Positions 9,815 to 18,528 of a stretch of 64,000 nucleotides of DNA are shown here, piece after piece. A program made the position numbers and the translations under genes. The stretch's first letter is position 1. Each line of letters begins with the position of its first letter. Source of the stretch: Haloarcula marismortui ATCC 43049 (lineage in GTDB: Archaea > Halobacteriota > Halobacteria > Halobacteriales > Haloarculaceae); assembly GCF_000011085.1 (NCBI RefSeq), contig NC_006395.1:62001-126000 (forward strand). Direction: 5' to 3'. Under the pieces are notes generated by a model, which was given only the letters and a program-made list of their open reading frames with translations, was not told the origin of the DNA and made no database searches.

Positions 9815-10291
9815 ATGCGTAGGTCACCTCTACGTAGTACTGTGCGGTTCAGTCATCATCCTCAGGCGCTCATCATTCCCGACGACATCCGGGATACAAT
9901 GGCGGCGCATATCGCGGCGCGTCACCCCCACGAGGCCGGTGGATATCTGGCGTGTACGCGACGGGACAGTCGGTTGTACGCGACCGACCACGTTCGGCTC
10001 GACAACGTTTCCCCCAGACCGCGGCGTCGGTTTGTCGCCACAGACACCGGTGCCATTCCAGCAGGGCCACGGGTGTTCTATCACTCACACACAGCAGCGT
10101 CGACACCATCAGGGTTGACGGGCACTGACCGACAAAACATCCGTGACCGGTTCGCGCTCGTCGTCTTTGCCCCACATGGGGAGCCCTACAGTTACCGGCT
10201 GTTCCGACTGGGGTTGTTTAATTGGCAAGAGGTTCCAGTGATGGGAGAAGCATCCCAAGAAGAGCCAGCCAGATTGCCACGGCTTGTTTGA
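9815..10291 (+). CDS. JAMM/MPN-fold putative metalloprotease
   Basis: A 158-residue protein with the elements of a JAB1/MPN/Mov34 (JAMM) zinc site: E40 in HPHEAGGYL, then H90 and H92 in YHSHT, then D105 in TGTD. In classical JAMM enzymes the Asp is 11 residues after the second His; here it is 13, suggesting a two-residue insertion or a degenerate site. Archaeal JAMM enzymes cleave ubiquitin-like SAMP conjugates or sulfur-carrier fusions, so an isopeptidase role is possible. No SAMP or E1 gene is adjacent. The ATG at 9815 is used; one at 9899 would lose the first 28 residues. Confidence 0.7.
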   Translation: MRRSPLRSTVRFSHHPQALIIPDDIRDTMAAHIAARHPHEAGGYLACTRRDSRLYATDHVRLDNVSPRPRRRFVATDTGAIPAGPRVFYHSHTAASTPSGLTGTDRQNIRDRFALVVFAPHGEPYSYRLFRLGLFNWQEVPVMGEASQEEPARLPRLV

Positions 10292-10370
10292 GGGGCTGTA
10301 GGGGCGTATCGCTTCGAGACTGCTGTGTGCCGGGCGAAAACAATTATCAAGTGGGGTCGAATACGTCCGG

Positions 10371-11933
10371 TTAGTCTTCCTCGCCGCCAGCTACAATGTT
10401 GGGGTTGCTCTGTTTCTCGACGCTGTAGATCGGGTAGTCGTCCTTGGTCGCGTAGGCGATGACGAGGAACGACACGAGCCCGACCCCGGCGGCGATGAAC
10501 GTCGGCAGGCCGTCGAAAGCGGCGGTGAAGATGTCGTTCGGGATATACAGGAGCGTGTTTTCGTAGGCGTAGGTCGTCGGCACCAGCACGAAGAGCACGA
10601 GACGGGTGGCGGAGCCAGCGATCATCGAGCCGAGTGCTGCCGGCGTAGTCGCGATATCGGACCAGTATAGCCCCATCACCAGCGGGACAAACGCGCCGGC
10701 CAGCATGATATCAAACGCCAACACGAGCAACATTCCCGTCGCAGAGACACGTATCGCAAGGAACACGCCAAGCAGCGTAATCGGGACAGACATCAGGCGC
10801 GTGACGGTGAGCAGTTTGTCACTCTCCGAGCCAAAGAAGCCTTCATCGACGCCGCCGTCCGCGGCGGCTGCCGGACTGCTGGAACTCTCCTCGTCGACGC
10901 GGATGTTGCCGATGTTACGGGCGATGACGGCCGACGTTCCCAGAATCGCCCCGTCGCTCGTCGAGAACGAGGCGGCGACGATGCCGGCGAGCACGAGTGC
11001 AGCCAGCCACGGTGGCACAGCGTTCTGGAGGAGCGTGTACAGCACAGCCTGATTCCCGGCTTCCACGCCGAGCGAGGCGAGAATCGGGTTCGCCGACAGC
11101 GCAACGACGGAGAACGGGACGCCGATGACGAGCGTGCCGGCGGCCCCGATGAAGCAGGCCTTCTGTGCGGTTTCGGGGCTATCAGCCGCAAACACCCGCT
11201 CCATGAAGTCGATGGCGACGATGTCACCGAGGCCGAGAGCGACGATGGTGGCGAGGTTGATGTACGCCCCCTGACTTGGGTCGGTGAGCTGTCCGAGGTT
11301 CGTCGGTCCCATGCCGGTGGGAATGGTGATGCCGTAGTTCGTCGTGACGTAGATAATAAGCGCGATGGAGCCGATGAACGCGACGCCTGCCTGTAACACG
11401 TCGGTGTAGGCGACCGAGAACAGACCGCCGGCGACAGTGTACGCGAGCACGAGCCCGGCGATGATGAACACGCCCAGCTGGAAGCTCGTTCCGACGAAAA
11501 TCTGGAAGAGGTACCCGCCGGCGACAAGGTTCCCCGCAAGCAGGAACGCGTAGGCGACGGACATGATGATACTTGCGACGATCTCAGCGGTCCGACCGTA
11601 CTTCCGGCGGTAGAAATCCGGTAGCGTCGTGAGGTTGAGTCGGTTCATCGGCTTCGCAAAGAACAGCCCGGTGAGGAACAGACAGAGCGCCAGCCCGACG
11701 GGCAGTGCCGCGCCGGCCCAGAAGCCAAAGCCTGCTGCGAGGTCGGTATTCCCGAGCGTTGCGTTTGAGTCGAGCGACTGCGCCATCAGCGTCGCCGCAG
11801 CCAGCGGAAGGATAAGTCCCCGACCGGCGACGATGTAGTTGATGCTGTCGCCGTTGACTTTCTTGGCAACATAGAACCCGATGGCCATCATCGTCACGAT
11901 GGTGGCGGCGAGTCCGTAGAGGATGACGCTCAC
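10371..11933 (-). CDS. Sodium:solute symporter (SSS family)
   Basis: A 520-residue membrane protein with about 13 transmembrane segments, matching the SSS family of Na+-coupled importers. Visible landmarks are the N-terminal NYIVAGRGL region, the sodium-site neighbourhood LAAATLMAQSLDSNATLGN, the cytoplasmic LPDFYRRKYG, and DGAILGTSAVIARNI in the second half. The substrate cannot be assigned; proline, pantothenate or other organic acids are typical. It is a single leftward gene, convergent with the JAMM gene and divergent from the AbrB-PhoU gene. Confidence 0.88.
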   Translation of the reverse strand: MSVILYGLAATIVTMMAIGFYVAKKVNGDSINYIVAGRGLILPLAAATLMAQSLDSNATLGNTDLAAGFGFWAGAALPVGLALCLFLTGLFFAKPMNRLNLTTLPDFYRRKYGRTAEIVASIIMSVAYAFLLAGNLVAGGYLFQIFVGTSFQLGVFIIAGLVLAYTVAGGLFSVAYTDVLQAGVAFIGSIALIIYVTTNYGITIPTGMGPTNLGQLTDPSQGAYINLATIVALGLGDIVAIDFMERVFAADSPETAQKACFIGAAGTLVIGVPFSVVALSANPILASLGVEAGNQAVLYTLLQNAVPPWLAALVLAGIVAASFSTSDGAILGTSAVIARNIGNIRVDEESSSSPAAAADGGVDEGFFGSESDKLLTVTRLMSVPITLLGVFLAIRVSATGMLLVLAFDIMLAGAFVPLVMGLYWSDIATTPAALGSMIAGSATRLVLFVLVPTTYAYENTLLYIPNDIFTAAFDGLPTFIAAGVGLVSFLVIAYATKDDYPIYSVEKQSNPNIVAGGEED

Positions 11934-12332
11934 GGCGAACCACCACTGTTGACGATTGAACAGGTATCAACGTTTTTTACCCTACTTCTCGCACTTTTCT
12001 TCCCGATACAGTTTGGGTTTGGGTAGTATTCAGTCACATGAGTTCCGTTTTGAGGACCACATAAAGACGTTGTGACAGTATTGTTTACACAGTGGAGTTA
12101 TCCCGCAACGTCCATGGACTGTAGGCGTAGGTGAATGGACATATGTACAGTACTTCATTGAATGTGTTTCCTAAAACTGTTTTAATACGGTATCCCAAAA
12201 TTGAGTGAAAATCTGTCTACTTCTGCGCCCGGTTGGAGTATTTGTTCCAACCCAAAGTAGAAAATGCGGCCTGACCGGACACGAAATAGAGAAATAAATG
12301 CACGAAGCTCGAAATCTCAGGAGGACAAGGCA
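11934..12332. other. Divergent intergenic region
   Basis: No supported gene between the symporter and the AbrB-PhoU gene. The segment is AT-rich around 11970-12220 and must hold both promoters. An in-frame ATG at 12264 could extend the downstream protein by 23 residues, but that extension is poorly structured. Confidence 0.55.
12318..12324 (+). promoter_or_regulatory. Shine-Dalgarno site deciding the GTG start at 12333
   Basis: CAGGAGG lies 8 bases before the GTG at 12333, in frame with the AbrB-PhoU reading frame. The alternative ATGs at 12264 and 12354 have no comparable site. Confidence 0.6.
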
Positions 12333-13370
12333 GTGACGCCCGACCCGATTCGAATGAAACGGAAAGTCCAGCAGTTGGGCTCCTCCACGCTGGCGGTGAC
12401 AGTGCCCGTCGACTGGGCGCGCCAACACGACATCTCGAAGGGTGACGAGGTCATCGTCCAGCGCGACGAGAACGGCGGGTCGCTGCTCGTCGTCCCTGAA
12501 CAGCCAACCATCGAGGATGTGGAGGCGACCATCGACGCCGACGCCCTGACCCCCGATGCACTGGAGCGGGCCATCATCACGCAGTACGTTCTGGGCCGAC
12601 AACTCATTCGGGTTGAGGCGACAGCGCCGCTTGGTATCGAACACCGCGACGCCATCATGAACGCCGAACGGCGGCTGATGGGACTAGGCATCGTCGAACA
12701 GGCCGAACGGACGGTAACGGTGCGGTGCTCAGTCGCGCCGGAGGACTTCGACCTCCCGACGCTGCTGGGCCGACTCAGTCGGACCGAGGCAGTGATACGT
12801 GGAGATGCGATTTCCGCGCTCATCGAGGGAGACACCGACCTCGTCGAAACGGTAGAAAGCCGTCAAGAACAGGTCGAGAAGCTGTTTTATCTGTTTCTCC
12901 GTCTGGTGTTTACCATCTACCGGAACCCACGACTGAACCAGGCCGTGGGACTGGAGACCGGATTCCCCCTTATCGGATACCGCTCGGTCGCACAGGACGT
13001 GGTTCTGATGGCTGACACAGCCGTCGAGATCGCGAGTCTGGCGACCGACTCGGCGACGCCCGATCAGTTGACTGCGTCAAAGCTCACCGAACTTGGGGAC
13101 GCACTTGACGACGCAGCCAGCGCAACCCGGTCGGCGGTGACGACACCCGACTACGACGCGACCGAAGACGCCCGCGCCGCGTTCGACCTGGTCGACGACA
13201 GGATCGCCGACCTGAACGCACATCTGGAATCAGAGCGTCCCGAACCGCTGCTGGCGCTCCAGCGCGCTGTGGTCCTGCTTGAACGCAGCGCTAGACACGC
13301 TCGCGATAGCCTCTCGGTTGCGACGCATCTGGCCTTCCGGAATGACCCCTCGCTGGTCACCGGGGAGTAA
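12333..13370 (+). CDS. AbrB-domain / PhoU-domain regulator
   Basis: A 345-residue protein with an N-terminal SpoVT/AbrB-like DNA-binding swapped-hairpin domain (about residues 8-50: KRKVQQLGSSTLAVTVP, ISKGDEVIV) followed by two PhoU-like helical repeats. This fusion is a common archaeal regulator of phosphate uptake or related transport. The GTG at 12333 is supported by a good ribosome-binding site. The neighbours are a symporter and a ureohydrolase rather than a Pst transporter, so its target could be something other than phosphate; that is inference. Confidence 0.85.
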   Translation: MTPDPIRMKRKVQQLGSSTLAVTVPVDWARQHDISKGDEVIVQRDENGGSLLVVPEQPTIEDVEATIDADALTPDALERAIITQYVLGRQLIRVEATAPLGIEHRDAIMNAERRLMGLGIVEQAERTVTVRCSVAPEDFDLPTLLGRLSRTEAVIRGDAISALIEGDTDLVETVESRQEQVEKLFYLFLRLVFTIYRNPRLNQAVGLETGFPLIGYRSVAQDVVLMADTAVEIASLATDSATPDQLTASKLTELGDALDDAASATRSAVTTPDYDATEDARAAFDLVDDRIADLNAHLESERPEPLLALQRAVVLLERSARHARDSLSVATHLAFRNDPSLVTGE

Positions 13371-13402
13371 CTGCTGACCGAGAGGGGCGAGCCAGCATTA
13401 AA

Positions 13403-13414
13403 TTCCTTAAGGAA
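13403..13414. repeat. 12-bp perfect palindrome
   Basis: TTCCTTAAGGAA lies 33 bases past the AbrB-PhoU stop and about 145 bases before the ureohydrolase start. It could be an operator or part of a terminator. No second copy was noticed. Confidence 0.35.
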
Positions 13415-13557
13415 ACTCGAACGGTACATGTCCACTCGTGGTCATAGGAGTGGGTTTTACACATCCGAAGGAACGCTTATCCGTAGTTCGCAATCATCTA
13501 CTTTTGTCGATACACACGCTGGGTTCGACCAGTTCGAGCCCAGGAAACCACTATATC

Positions 13558-14664
13558 ATGACTGACCGAAACGGCGACGACATCTACGGCGAAAAGCACA
13601 AAGAAGCGAACGAACCCATCTTCAGCGGCATCCCAACCTTCCTCAAACTCCCGGAGGTCGAGCGCGACGCGCTTGACGAAGAGAACGTCGACATCGGCAT
13701 TCTCGGCGCGCCGCTGGACACGGCGACGACTATTCGTCCGGGCACCCGCTACGGCCCACGTGCGGTCCGGGCTGCCTCAACGGTCCCCTCGCCACCCTAC
13801 GAGCACTTCAATATCGAGACCGGTATCGACCCATTCGACACGTTTAGCGTCGCCGACACCGGTGACGCTGCTGTCTCTCCCGGTGACACGCGCCAGAGCC
13901 AGTTGAACATCGAGGATGCCGTCTACGAGATCAGCGAGCAGGCGACGCCCATTGTCATCGGCGGCGACCACTCTATTTCATACCCCGACATCAAGGGCTG
14001 GGCCGAAGCGAACGACTACGACGACATCGGCCTCATCCACTTCGACTGTCACGCGGACACGGGCGACGAAGGGCTGACCGGCTTCGAGTACGACCACGGC
14101 GCGTGGGTCAAGCGCGTCTTCGACGACGACCTCATGGCCGGCGAGAACTACACCCTGATCGGCCCGCGTGGCTTCTGGCCCGGTCCGGACACCTACGAGG
14201 AGATGCGGGAGGCCGGCATGAAGTGGTACACTTCCATGGAAGTCGGTGGGATGGACCTCGACGACATCGTCACCGATGCCGTCCAGCGGGCTACCGACGG
14301 CACTGACGCTGTGTGGGTCTCCTTCGACGTGGACGTGATGGAGCCAGCTTACGCGCCCGGCACTGGCGAACCCGAACCCGGCGGCCTCATCCCGCGTGAA
14401 GCCATCTACATGGTCCGTGAGGTTGTCAAGGCGCTCGACCCCGAGGACTTCGGCTTCGACGTGGTCGAGGTTTCCCCGGCCTACGACACCAGCGACAGCA
14501 GCTCCTACAACGGTGGTGTCACCAGCGGGCTTGCCAACCGACTCATCATCGAGGTGATGGGGAGTATGGCACTCGCCGAAAAGGGACTGGAATCTGGCGA
14601 CCCGATCAAGCCCAAGGAACCGCTCGGTCCCACGGAGGAAGCCGAGACGCCCGCCGACGACTGA
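13558..14664 (+). CDS. Agmatinase-family ureohydrolase
   Basis: A 368-residue member of the arginase/agmatinase superfamily, which hydrolyses guanidino compounds to urea plus an amine. All six metal ligands are visible: H138 (GGDHSIS), D163, H165 and D167 (HFDCHAD), D257 and D259 (SFDVDVM), plus H180 in YDHG. A cysteine replaces the usual alanine between the first Asp and His. It is longer than archaeal agmatinases (about 280-300 residues) and begins with an SGIPTFLKLP segment like guanidinobutyrase-type enzymes, so agmatine, guanidinobutyrate or guanidine are all possible substrates. The ATG at 13558 precedes the conserved start. Urea made here could feed the urease encoded at the end of the window. 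Confidence 0.85.
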   Translation: MTDRNGDDIYGEKHKEANEPIFSGIPTFLKLPEVERDALDEENVDIGILGAPLDTATTIRPGTRYGPRAVRAASTVPSPPYEHFNIETGIDPFDTFSVADTGDAAVSPGDTRQSQLNIEDAVYEISEQATPIVIGGDHSISYPDIKGWAEANDYDDIGLIHFDCHADTGDEGLTGFEYDHGAWVKRVFDDDLMAGENYTLIGPRGFWPGPDTYEEMREAGMKWYTSMEVGGMDLDDIVTDAVQRATDGTDAVWVSFDVDVMEPAYAPGTGEPEPGGLIPREAIYMVREVVKALDPEDFGFDVVEVSPAYDTSDSSSYNGGVTSGLANRLIIEVMGSMALAEKGLESGDPIKPKEPLGPTEEAETPADD

Positions 14665-14886
14665 GATAACGCCGCGGTATACGCCTCAATCGCTATTGTT
14701 GTACTCCGTTGGTGGGCGGTACTTGAGGGGTGGTGTGTCGGCCGATGGACGCTGGCTCGGATGACGCAGGAATGGTGTCACAGGATAGCCATCGGCGATA
14801 CATGGACGCATCAGTACGCTCGGTGTTGAGATGGGCCCCATTTAGACCGCCGTTCGGGTTTTCTTGATGGAGTTCTAACCGGTAAT

Positions 14887-15495
14887 ATGGCGTCGGTCCT
14901 TACCTCACTGGGGCGATCTCGGCGGGATGAAAGCGACGACGACAATTTCTACGATAGCCCACGGTTCGTGACACACGCCGACGATGGCTTCATAAACAAG
15001 TTGATAAACATCTACGCGTCGGTGCTGTCTCCCGGCGACCGCATCTTCGATTGTATGAGCAGTTGGGTCTCACACCTGCCGGACGAGGACTACGGTCGGA
15101 CTGTCGGTCACGGACTCAACGCAGCCGAGCTTGCGGCCAACGACGCACTCGATGAGTGGTTCGTGCAGGACCTCAATCGTGAGCAGTCGCTGCCGCTTGA
15201 TGACGATGCGTTCGACGCAGTATTGTGCGCGCTATCGGTCCAGTACCTCCAGTATCCGGCTGCTGTGTTCAGTGAGTTCGACCGGATTCTGGCACCGCAG
15301 GGCCGTGTCATCATCAGCTTCACGAACCGGATGTTCCCCACGAAAGCAGTCCGAGCGTGGCGCGTTGCCGACATGGACGAGCGCACGACGCTGGTTGAGG
15401 CATACTGTCGTGCAGGTGGGTTGACGGTAACAGAGACGGTTACAGCGCAACCGGAAAACGACCCGCTTGTCGCCGTTATCGCGCAAAAAGAGTGA
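14887..15495 (+). CDS. Methyltransferase-fold protein with degenerate motif I
   Basis: A 202-residue protein resembling class I SAM-dependent methyltransferases in its second half: an acidic FDAVLCALSVQYLQYP strand/helix (motif IV-like), then FDRILAPQGRVIISFTNRMFP. The glycine-rich SAM loop expected near residue 55 reads IFDCMSSWVSHLP, without the GxGxG pattern. It may therefore bind another ligand or be inactive, or bind SAM in a relaxed way. It is a monocistronic rightward gene after the ureohydrolase. Confidence 0.7.
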   Translation: MASVLTSLGRSRRDESDDDNFYDSPRFVTHADDGFINKLINIYASVLSPGDRIFDCMSSWVSHLPDEDYGRTVGHGLNAAELAANDALDEWFVQDLNREQSLPLDDDAFDAVLCALSVQYLQYPAAVFSEFDRILAPQGRVIISFTNRMFPTKAVRAWRVADMDERTTLVEAYCRAGGLTVTETVTAQPENDPLVAVIAQKE

Positions 15496-15694
15496 ACAGA
15501 CGGCGGCCGACGCGGCAGTAGCGAAGCGCGCTCTTCATAGCGGAAATCAGCACGGCCGGGACAGAAAGTCCGGACTGCCCGGTGCCGGCAGATGGCAACT
15601 ACTGGAGTGGCGTTCGCTGTGGCCGCGTAGATGGTTAATTCGCTTGGTGTTGGCCGTGCGACAGCATTTGTATCTACAGAACATACTGCCTAGT

Positions 15695-16102
15695 ATGGCA
15701 TCGGAACAGCACGACGCCACGGAGACGCCAGCTACTGAGCCGAATCCTGCGGCGCTCTCGCTTGTCGGCGGGTTCGTCGGAACGGTGAGTGGGCTGAAGC
15801 GCGGCGGGCTCCCCGGCGCTATGCTCGGCGGACTCGTCGGTGGGACCACTGGGTACGTCGCTGGCGCTGCAGCAAAGGACGCAGCGACCGGCCACGAGAC
15901 GCACAGCGATGAACCGATTACGATTGAGACGACAGACGCGGAACACGAGGATGACGGCACCGAGAGTGGGTCAGAGGAAGACGTAGCAGGAAACGAGCAT
16001 GAAGACGCGTCGGCCGACCCTGACAGTGATGCTGAGGCTGACAGCGATGCCGACGGTGATAGCGATGGCGGACACAGCGACGCTGACGAATCAGACGCCT
16101 GA
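15695..16102 (+). CDS. Glycine-zipper protein with acidic tail
   Basis: A 135-residue protein. Residues about 22-65 form a glycine-rich amphipathic segment (GGFVGTVSGLKRGGLPGA, then GGLVGGTTGYVAGAAA), a glycine-zipper pattern that can insert in or coat membranes. The C-terminal half is extremely acidic and low in complexity (Asp/Glu/Ser repeats). Function is unknown. The ATG at 15695 avoids a basic, unlikely extension from 15467. Confidence 0.65.
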   Translation: MASEQHDATETPATEPNPAALSLVGGFVGTVSGLKRGGLPGAMLGGLVGGTTGYVAGAAAKDAATGHETHSDEPITIETTDAEHEDDGTESGSEEDVAGNEHEDASADPDSDAEADSDADGDSDGGHSDADESDA

Positions 16103-16186
16103 GACACACTGAACGTAGCCCTGTCGCGCACGGAGAACTCGGCACGCGAGACCCCCGATCAGCAGTCCTGTGATCTCACTCGACAG

Positions 16187-17116
16187 TCAGTTTTCAGTTG
16201 GAGCGGACGATTGTACATCGCCGAGTGGTACATCGATTCCCAGTAGGTCAGCGCTTCGCCGCCAGAGCCGGCTTGCAGCCGCCCGGTCCCGAGCAGCGTG
16301 TGAGGGTGTCGCCGGGCGTTGGCCAGCGAAGTACCGGCCAGAAACATCGCCGATTCGGCTGGACACGGCGAGATGCAGGATTTCGGCTGCCCCGTCTTCG
16401 ACAGACGTGATTCCCGGCACAGCATCGAAGAGCTTGACGAACTGCGGGATCGGGCCGGGAAGGAACCGGCTGAACCCGCTCCCGGGGATCGCACCCGGGT
16501 GGAGACAGTTCGAAACGACATCCCGGCCTGTGGTCTCGAGTCGGCGCGCCAACTCTGTCGCAAACAGCACGTTCGCGAGCTTCGAATGACTGTATGCCCA
16601 CGTCCCCGTGTAGCTGTCAACAGTGGTTACCCGGTCCAGATCAAGTGATGTCCCTCTGTGCGCGCTTGAGGCGGTTGTAACGACACGAGCGCCAGCGTTG
16701 AGATGGTCAAGCAGCTCTGTGGTTAGTAGGTACGGCGCGAGGTGATTGACGTGAAACGTGTATTCAACACCGATGTCCGTAAGCCGGCCCTGACGGAACA
16801 GTCCGCCGGCGTTGTTCACGAGGATATCGAGCCCGTCTGTCTCGTCACGGACGGTGGCTGCGAGAGACCGAACCTCGTCGACAGCAGCGAAGTCGGCTTG
16901 GACGAACGCCGCGTCGACGCCCAACCCCGACAATTCAGAGACAACCGCCGCACCTGCGTCAGCGTCCCGACCATGCACGATAACATCCGCCCCGAGGCGA
17001 CCCAGAGACAGCGCCGCCTCGCGCCCGATACCGCTGGTCGAACCGGTGACAAGTACCTGCATGCCCGTGCAATCGATATCCGCGACACCGGCCCGTTCCG
17101 CAGGTCGTTTCGCCAT
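16187..17116 (-). CDS. Short-chain dehydrogenase/reductase
   Basis: A 309-residue SDR oxidoreductase of the retinol-dehydrogenase-like, classical type. The NAD(P)-binding TGSTSGIG is at 24-31, NNAGG at 101-105, and the catalytic YSHSK has Y175 and K179 with a serine near 150. HGR after the second strand suggests NADP preference. The substrate is unknown. It is divergent from the next SDR gene, separated by about 180 bp. Confidence 0.85.
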   Translation of the reverse strand: MAKRPAERAGVADIDCTGMQVLVTGSTSGIGREAALSLGRLGADVIVHGRDADAGAAVVSELSGLGVDAAFVQADFAAVDEVRSLAATVRDETDGLDILVNNAGGLFRQGRLTDIGVEYTFHVNHLAPYLLTTELLDHLNAGARVVTTASSAHRGTSLDLDRVTTVDSYTGTWAYSHSKLANVLFATELARRLETTGRDVVSNCLHPGAIPGSGFSRFLPGPIPQFVKLFDAVPGITSVEDGAAEILHLAVSSRIGDVSGRYFAGQRPATPSHAARDRAAASRLWRRSADLLGIDVPLGDVQSSAPTEN

Positions 17117-17297
17117 GGTAGTACTACTGTCTCTGCAACTATAACGGAACGGCTAGTACGGTTATTTGCGACCGAGCGACGTATCGAACTCACGAGCCGG
17201 TTGCCAGTACGAGAAGAGCTCATGACCGGACAGCAGCCAGTCATCGAGAGTTGTGAGTACCCGCGCATTTTTGATTGTCACAGCGGTATATTGAGAG

Positions 17298-18038
17298 GTG
17301 GTAGCAATTCAACCGGAGCTAGACGGGCGCACTGCTCTTGTGACAGGGTCTGCGAAGCGAGTCGGCCGAGAGATGCTGCTTGAGTTGGCGGCTGCCGGTG
17401 CCGATGTCGCCGTGCATTACCGGACGAGCGAAGAAGCGGCGGCGGAGACAGCAGCCGACGCACGGGATCACGGCGTCGAGGCAACGACCGTGGAAGGTGA
17501 CGTAACTGAGCCTGACGCCGTTGATTCGCTGTTCTCGGACTGTGAATCGGAACTGGGGGATGTCGATATCTTGGTCAACGCAGTTGGTCCGCTCCCACAG
17601 GGGCGGTGGGATGAGCTGTCCCTCGATGAGTGGAAAACCGCTGTTGAGGGGTGTCTATACTCGACGTATCTGTGCTCGCAGCGAGCGCTCCTGTCGATGC
17701 GGGCAGCCGGCTGGGGACGGATTATCAACTTCGGCGTGGCAGACGCGCGTGATGACAGGGCAGTCCCGATGAACTTCCCGTACTTCGCGGCAAAAAAGGC
17801 AGTCCTGCAGTTCACGCGAACGTTGGCGTATGATACACAGGACGACGAGATTACAGTCAACGCTGTGTCGCCCTTCGCGGTCGAGAACACGGTTGTAGAT
17901 GTCTCGGAGTTTCCGCGTGGGCGGGCAGCCACGTTCGAGGACGTTGCGGCACCGATTCTGTTTTTCTGTAGTGACGCGGCTGCGTACATTTCTGGCCAGA
18001 ACGTGGCCATCGACGGTGGTCGACTGCAAGAAGCGTGA
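17298..18038 (+). CDS. SDR family protein lacking the catalytic serine
   Basis: A 246-residue FabG-like SDR starting from a GTG. The cofactor loop TGSAKRVGR is at 16-24, NAVG replaces NNAG, and the YxxxK pair is intact (Y162, K166 in YFAAKK). The strand that normally ends in the catalytic Ser reads IINFGVADAR, so the serine appears to be missing. The C-terminal ISGQNVAIDGG is typical of the family. It may have changed activity, as in pteridine-reductase-like SDRs that carry TGSAKRVG; that similarity is an inference. Confidence 0.82.
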   Translation: MVAIQPELDGRTALVTGSAKRVGREMLLELAAAGADVAVHYRTSEEAAAETAADARDHGVEATTVEGDVTEPDAVDSLFSDCESELGDVDILVNAVGPLPQGRWDELSLDEWKTAVEGCLYSTYLCSQRALLSMRAAGWGRIINFGVADARDDRAVPMNFPYFAAKKAVLQFTRTLAYDTQDDEITVNAVSPFAVENTVVDVSEFPRGRAATFEDVAAPILFFCSDAAAYISGQNVAIDGGRLQEA

Positions 18039-18143
18039 CCGGTCAGGTAGCGGTCCGTGCGCGGCCAGGTGTGGTTTTACGGGCCGGTACAGCTCCGCGG
18101 AACCGTCTATCTCGTCCTGAGAGCAGCGTCTATGTTTGAGCTA

Positions 18144-18317
18144 TCAGACGCTATCAGCGGCTTCCGGCTCATCGCTATCCTGGCGGGCAAGTACAATGCC
18201 AGCAATGAAGCACGCAGCTCCCAGCCCGTACAGGCCATAGCTCAGTGGTGCCGAAACGAGGAACCCTGCGACGATCAGTACTCCGAACGCGGCGTGCAGA
18301 ATCGCAGTCTGATTCAC
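18144..18317 (-). CDS. Small two-helix membrane protein
   Basis: A 57-residue protein from a GTG start at 18317, with two hydrophobic segments (about 5-22 and 25-42) and an acidic tail (DSDEPEAADSV). No function is known. A longer reading frame to 18473 is basic and lacks coding character, so the short form is preferred. Confidence 0.5.
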   Translation of the reverse strand: MNQTAILHAAFGVLIVAGFLVSAPLSYGLYGLGAACFIAGIVLARQDSDEPEAADSV

Positions 18318-18528
18318 GGCCGGTTTAGCGGGTTCAGAAGCAAAAATGACCCGGTCCGGAGCTCGGGGTTCGGGACTAAACGATGCAAATCTGTGTGGCG
18401 TTTTGCGACTAGAACGGCACCGATGCGACCGGAGCGGTATCCAGTCACCGTTGCCGCACCTCTCCCGCACCAATTAGACCCTATGCACAGGTCGCCGGCC
18501 CCACACAGTTGTCGCCGAGTCTCCCGAC

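Noticed and set aside
15467-15694. N-terminal extension of the glycine-zipper protein
   Set aside because: It overlaps the end of the methyltransferase-like gene and is basic, unlike haloarchaeal proteins.
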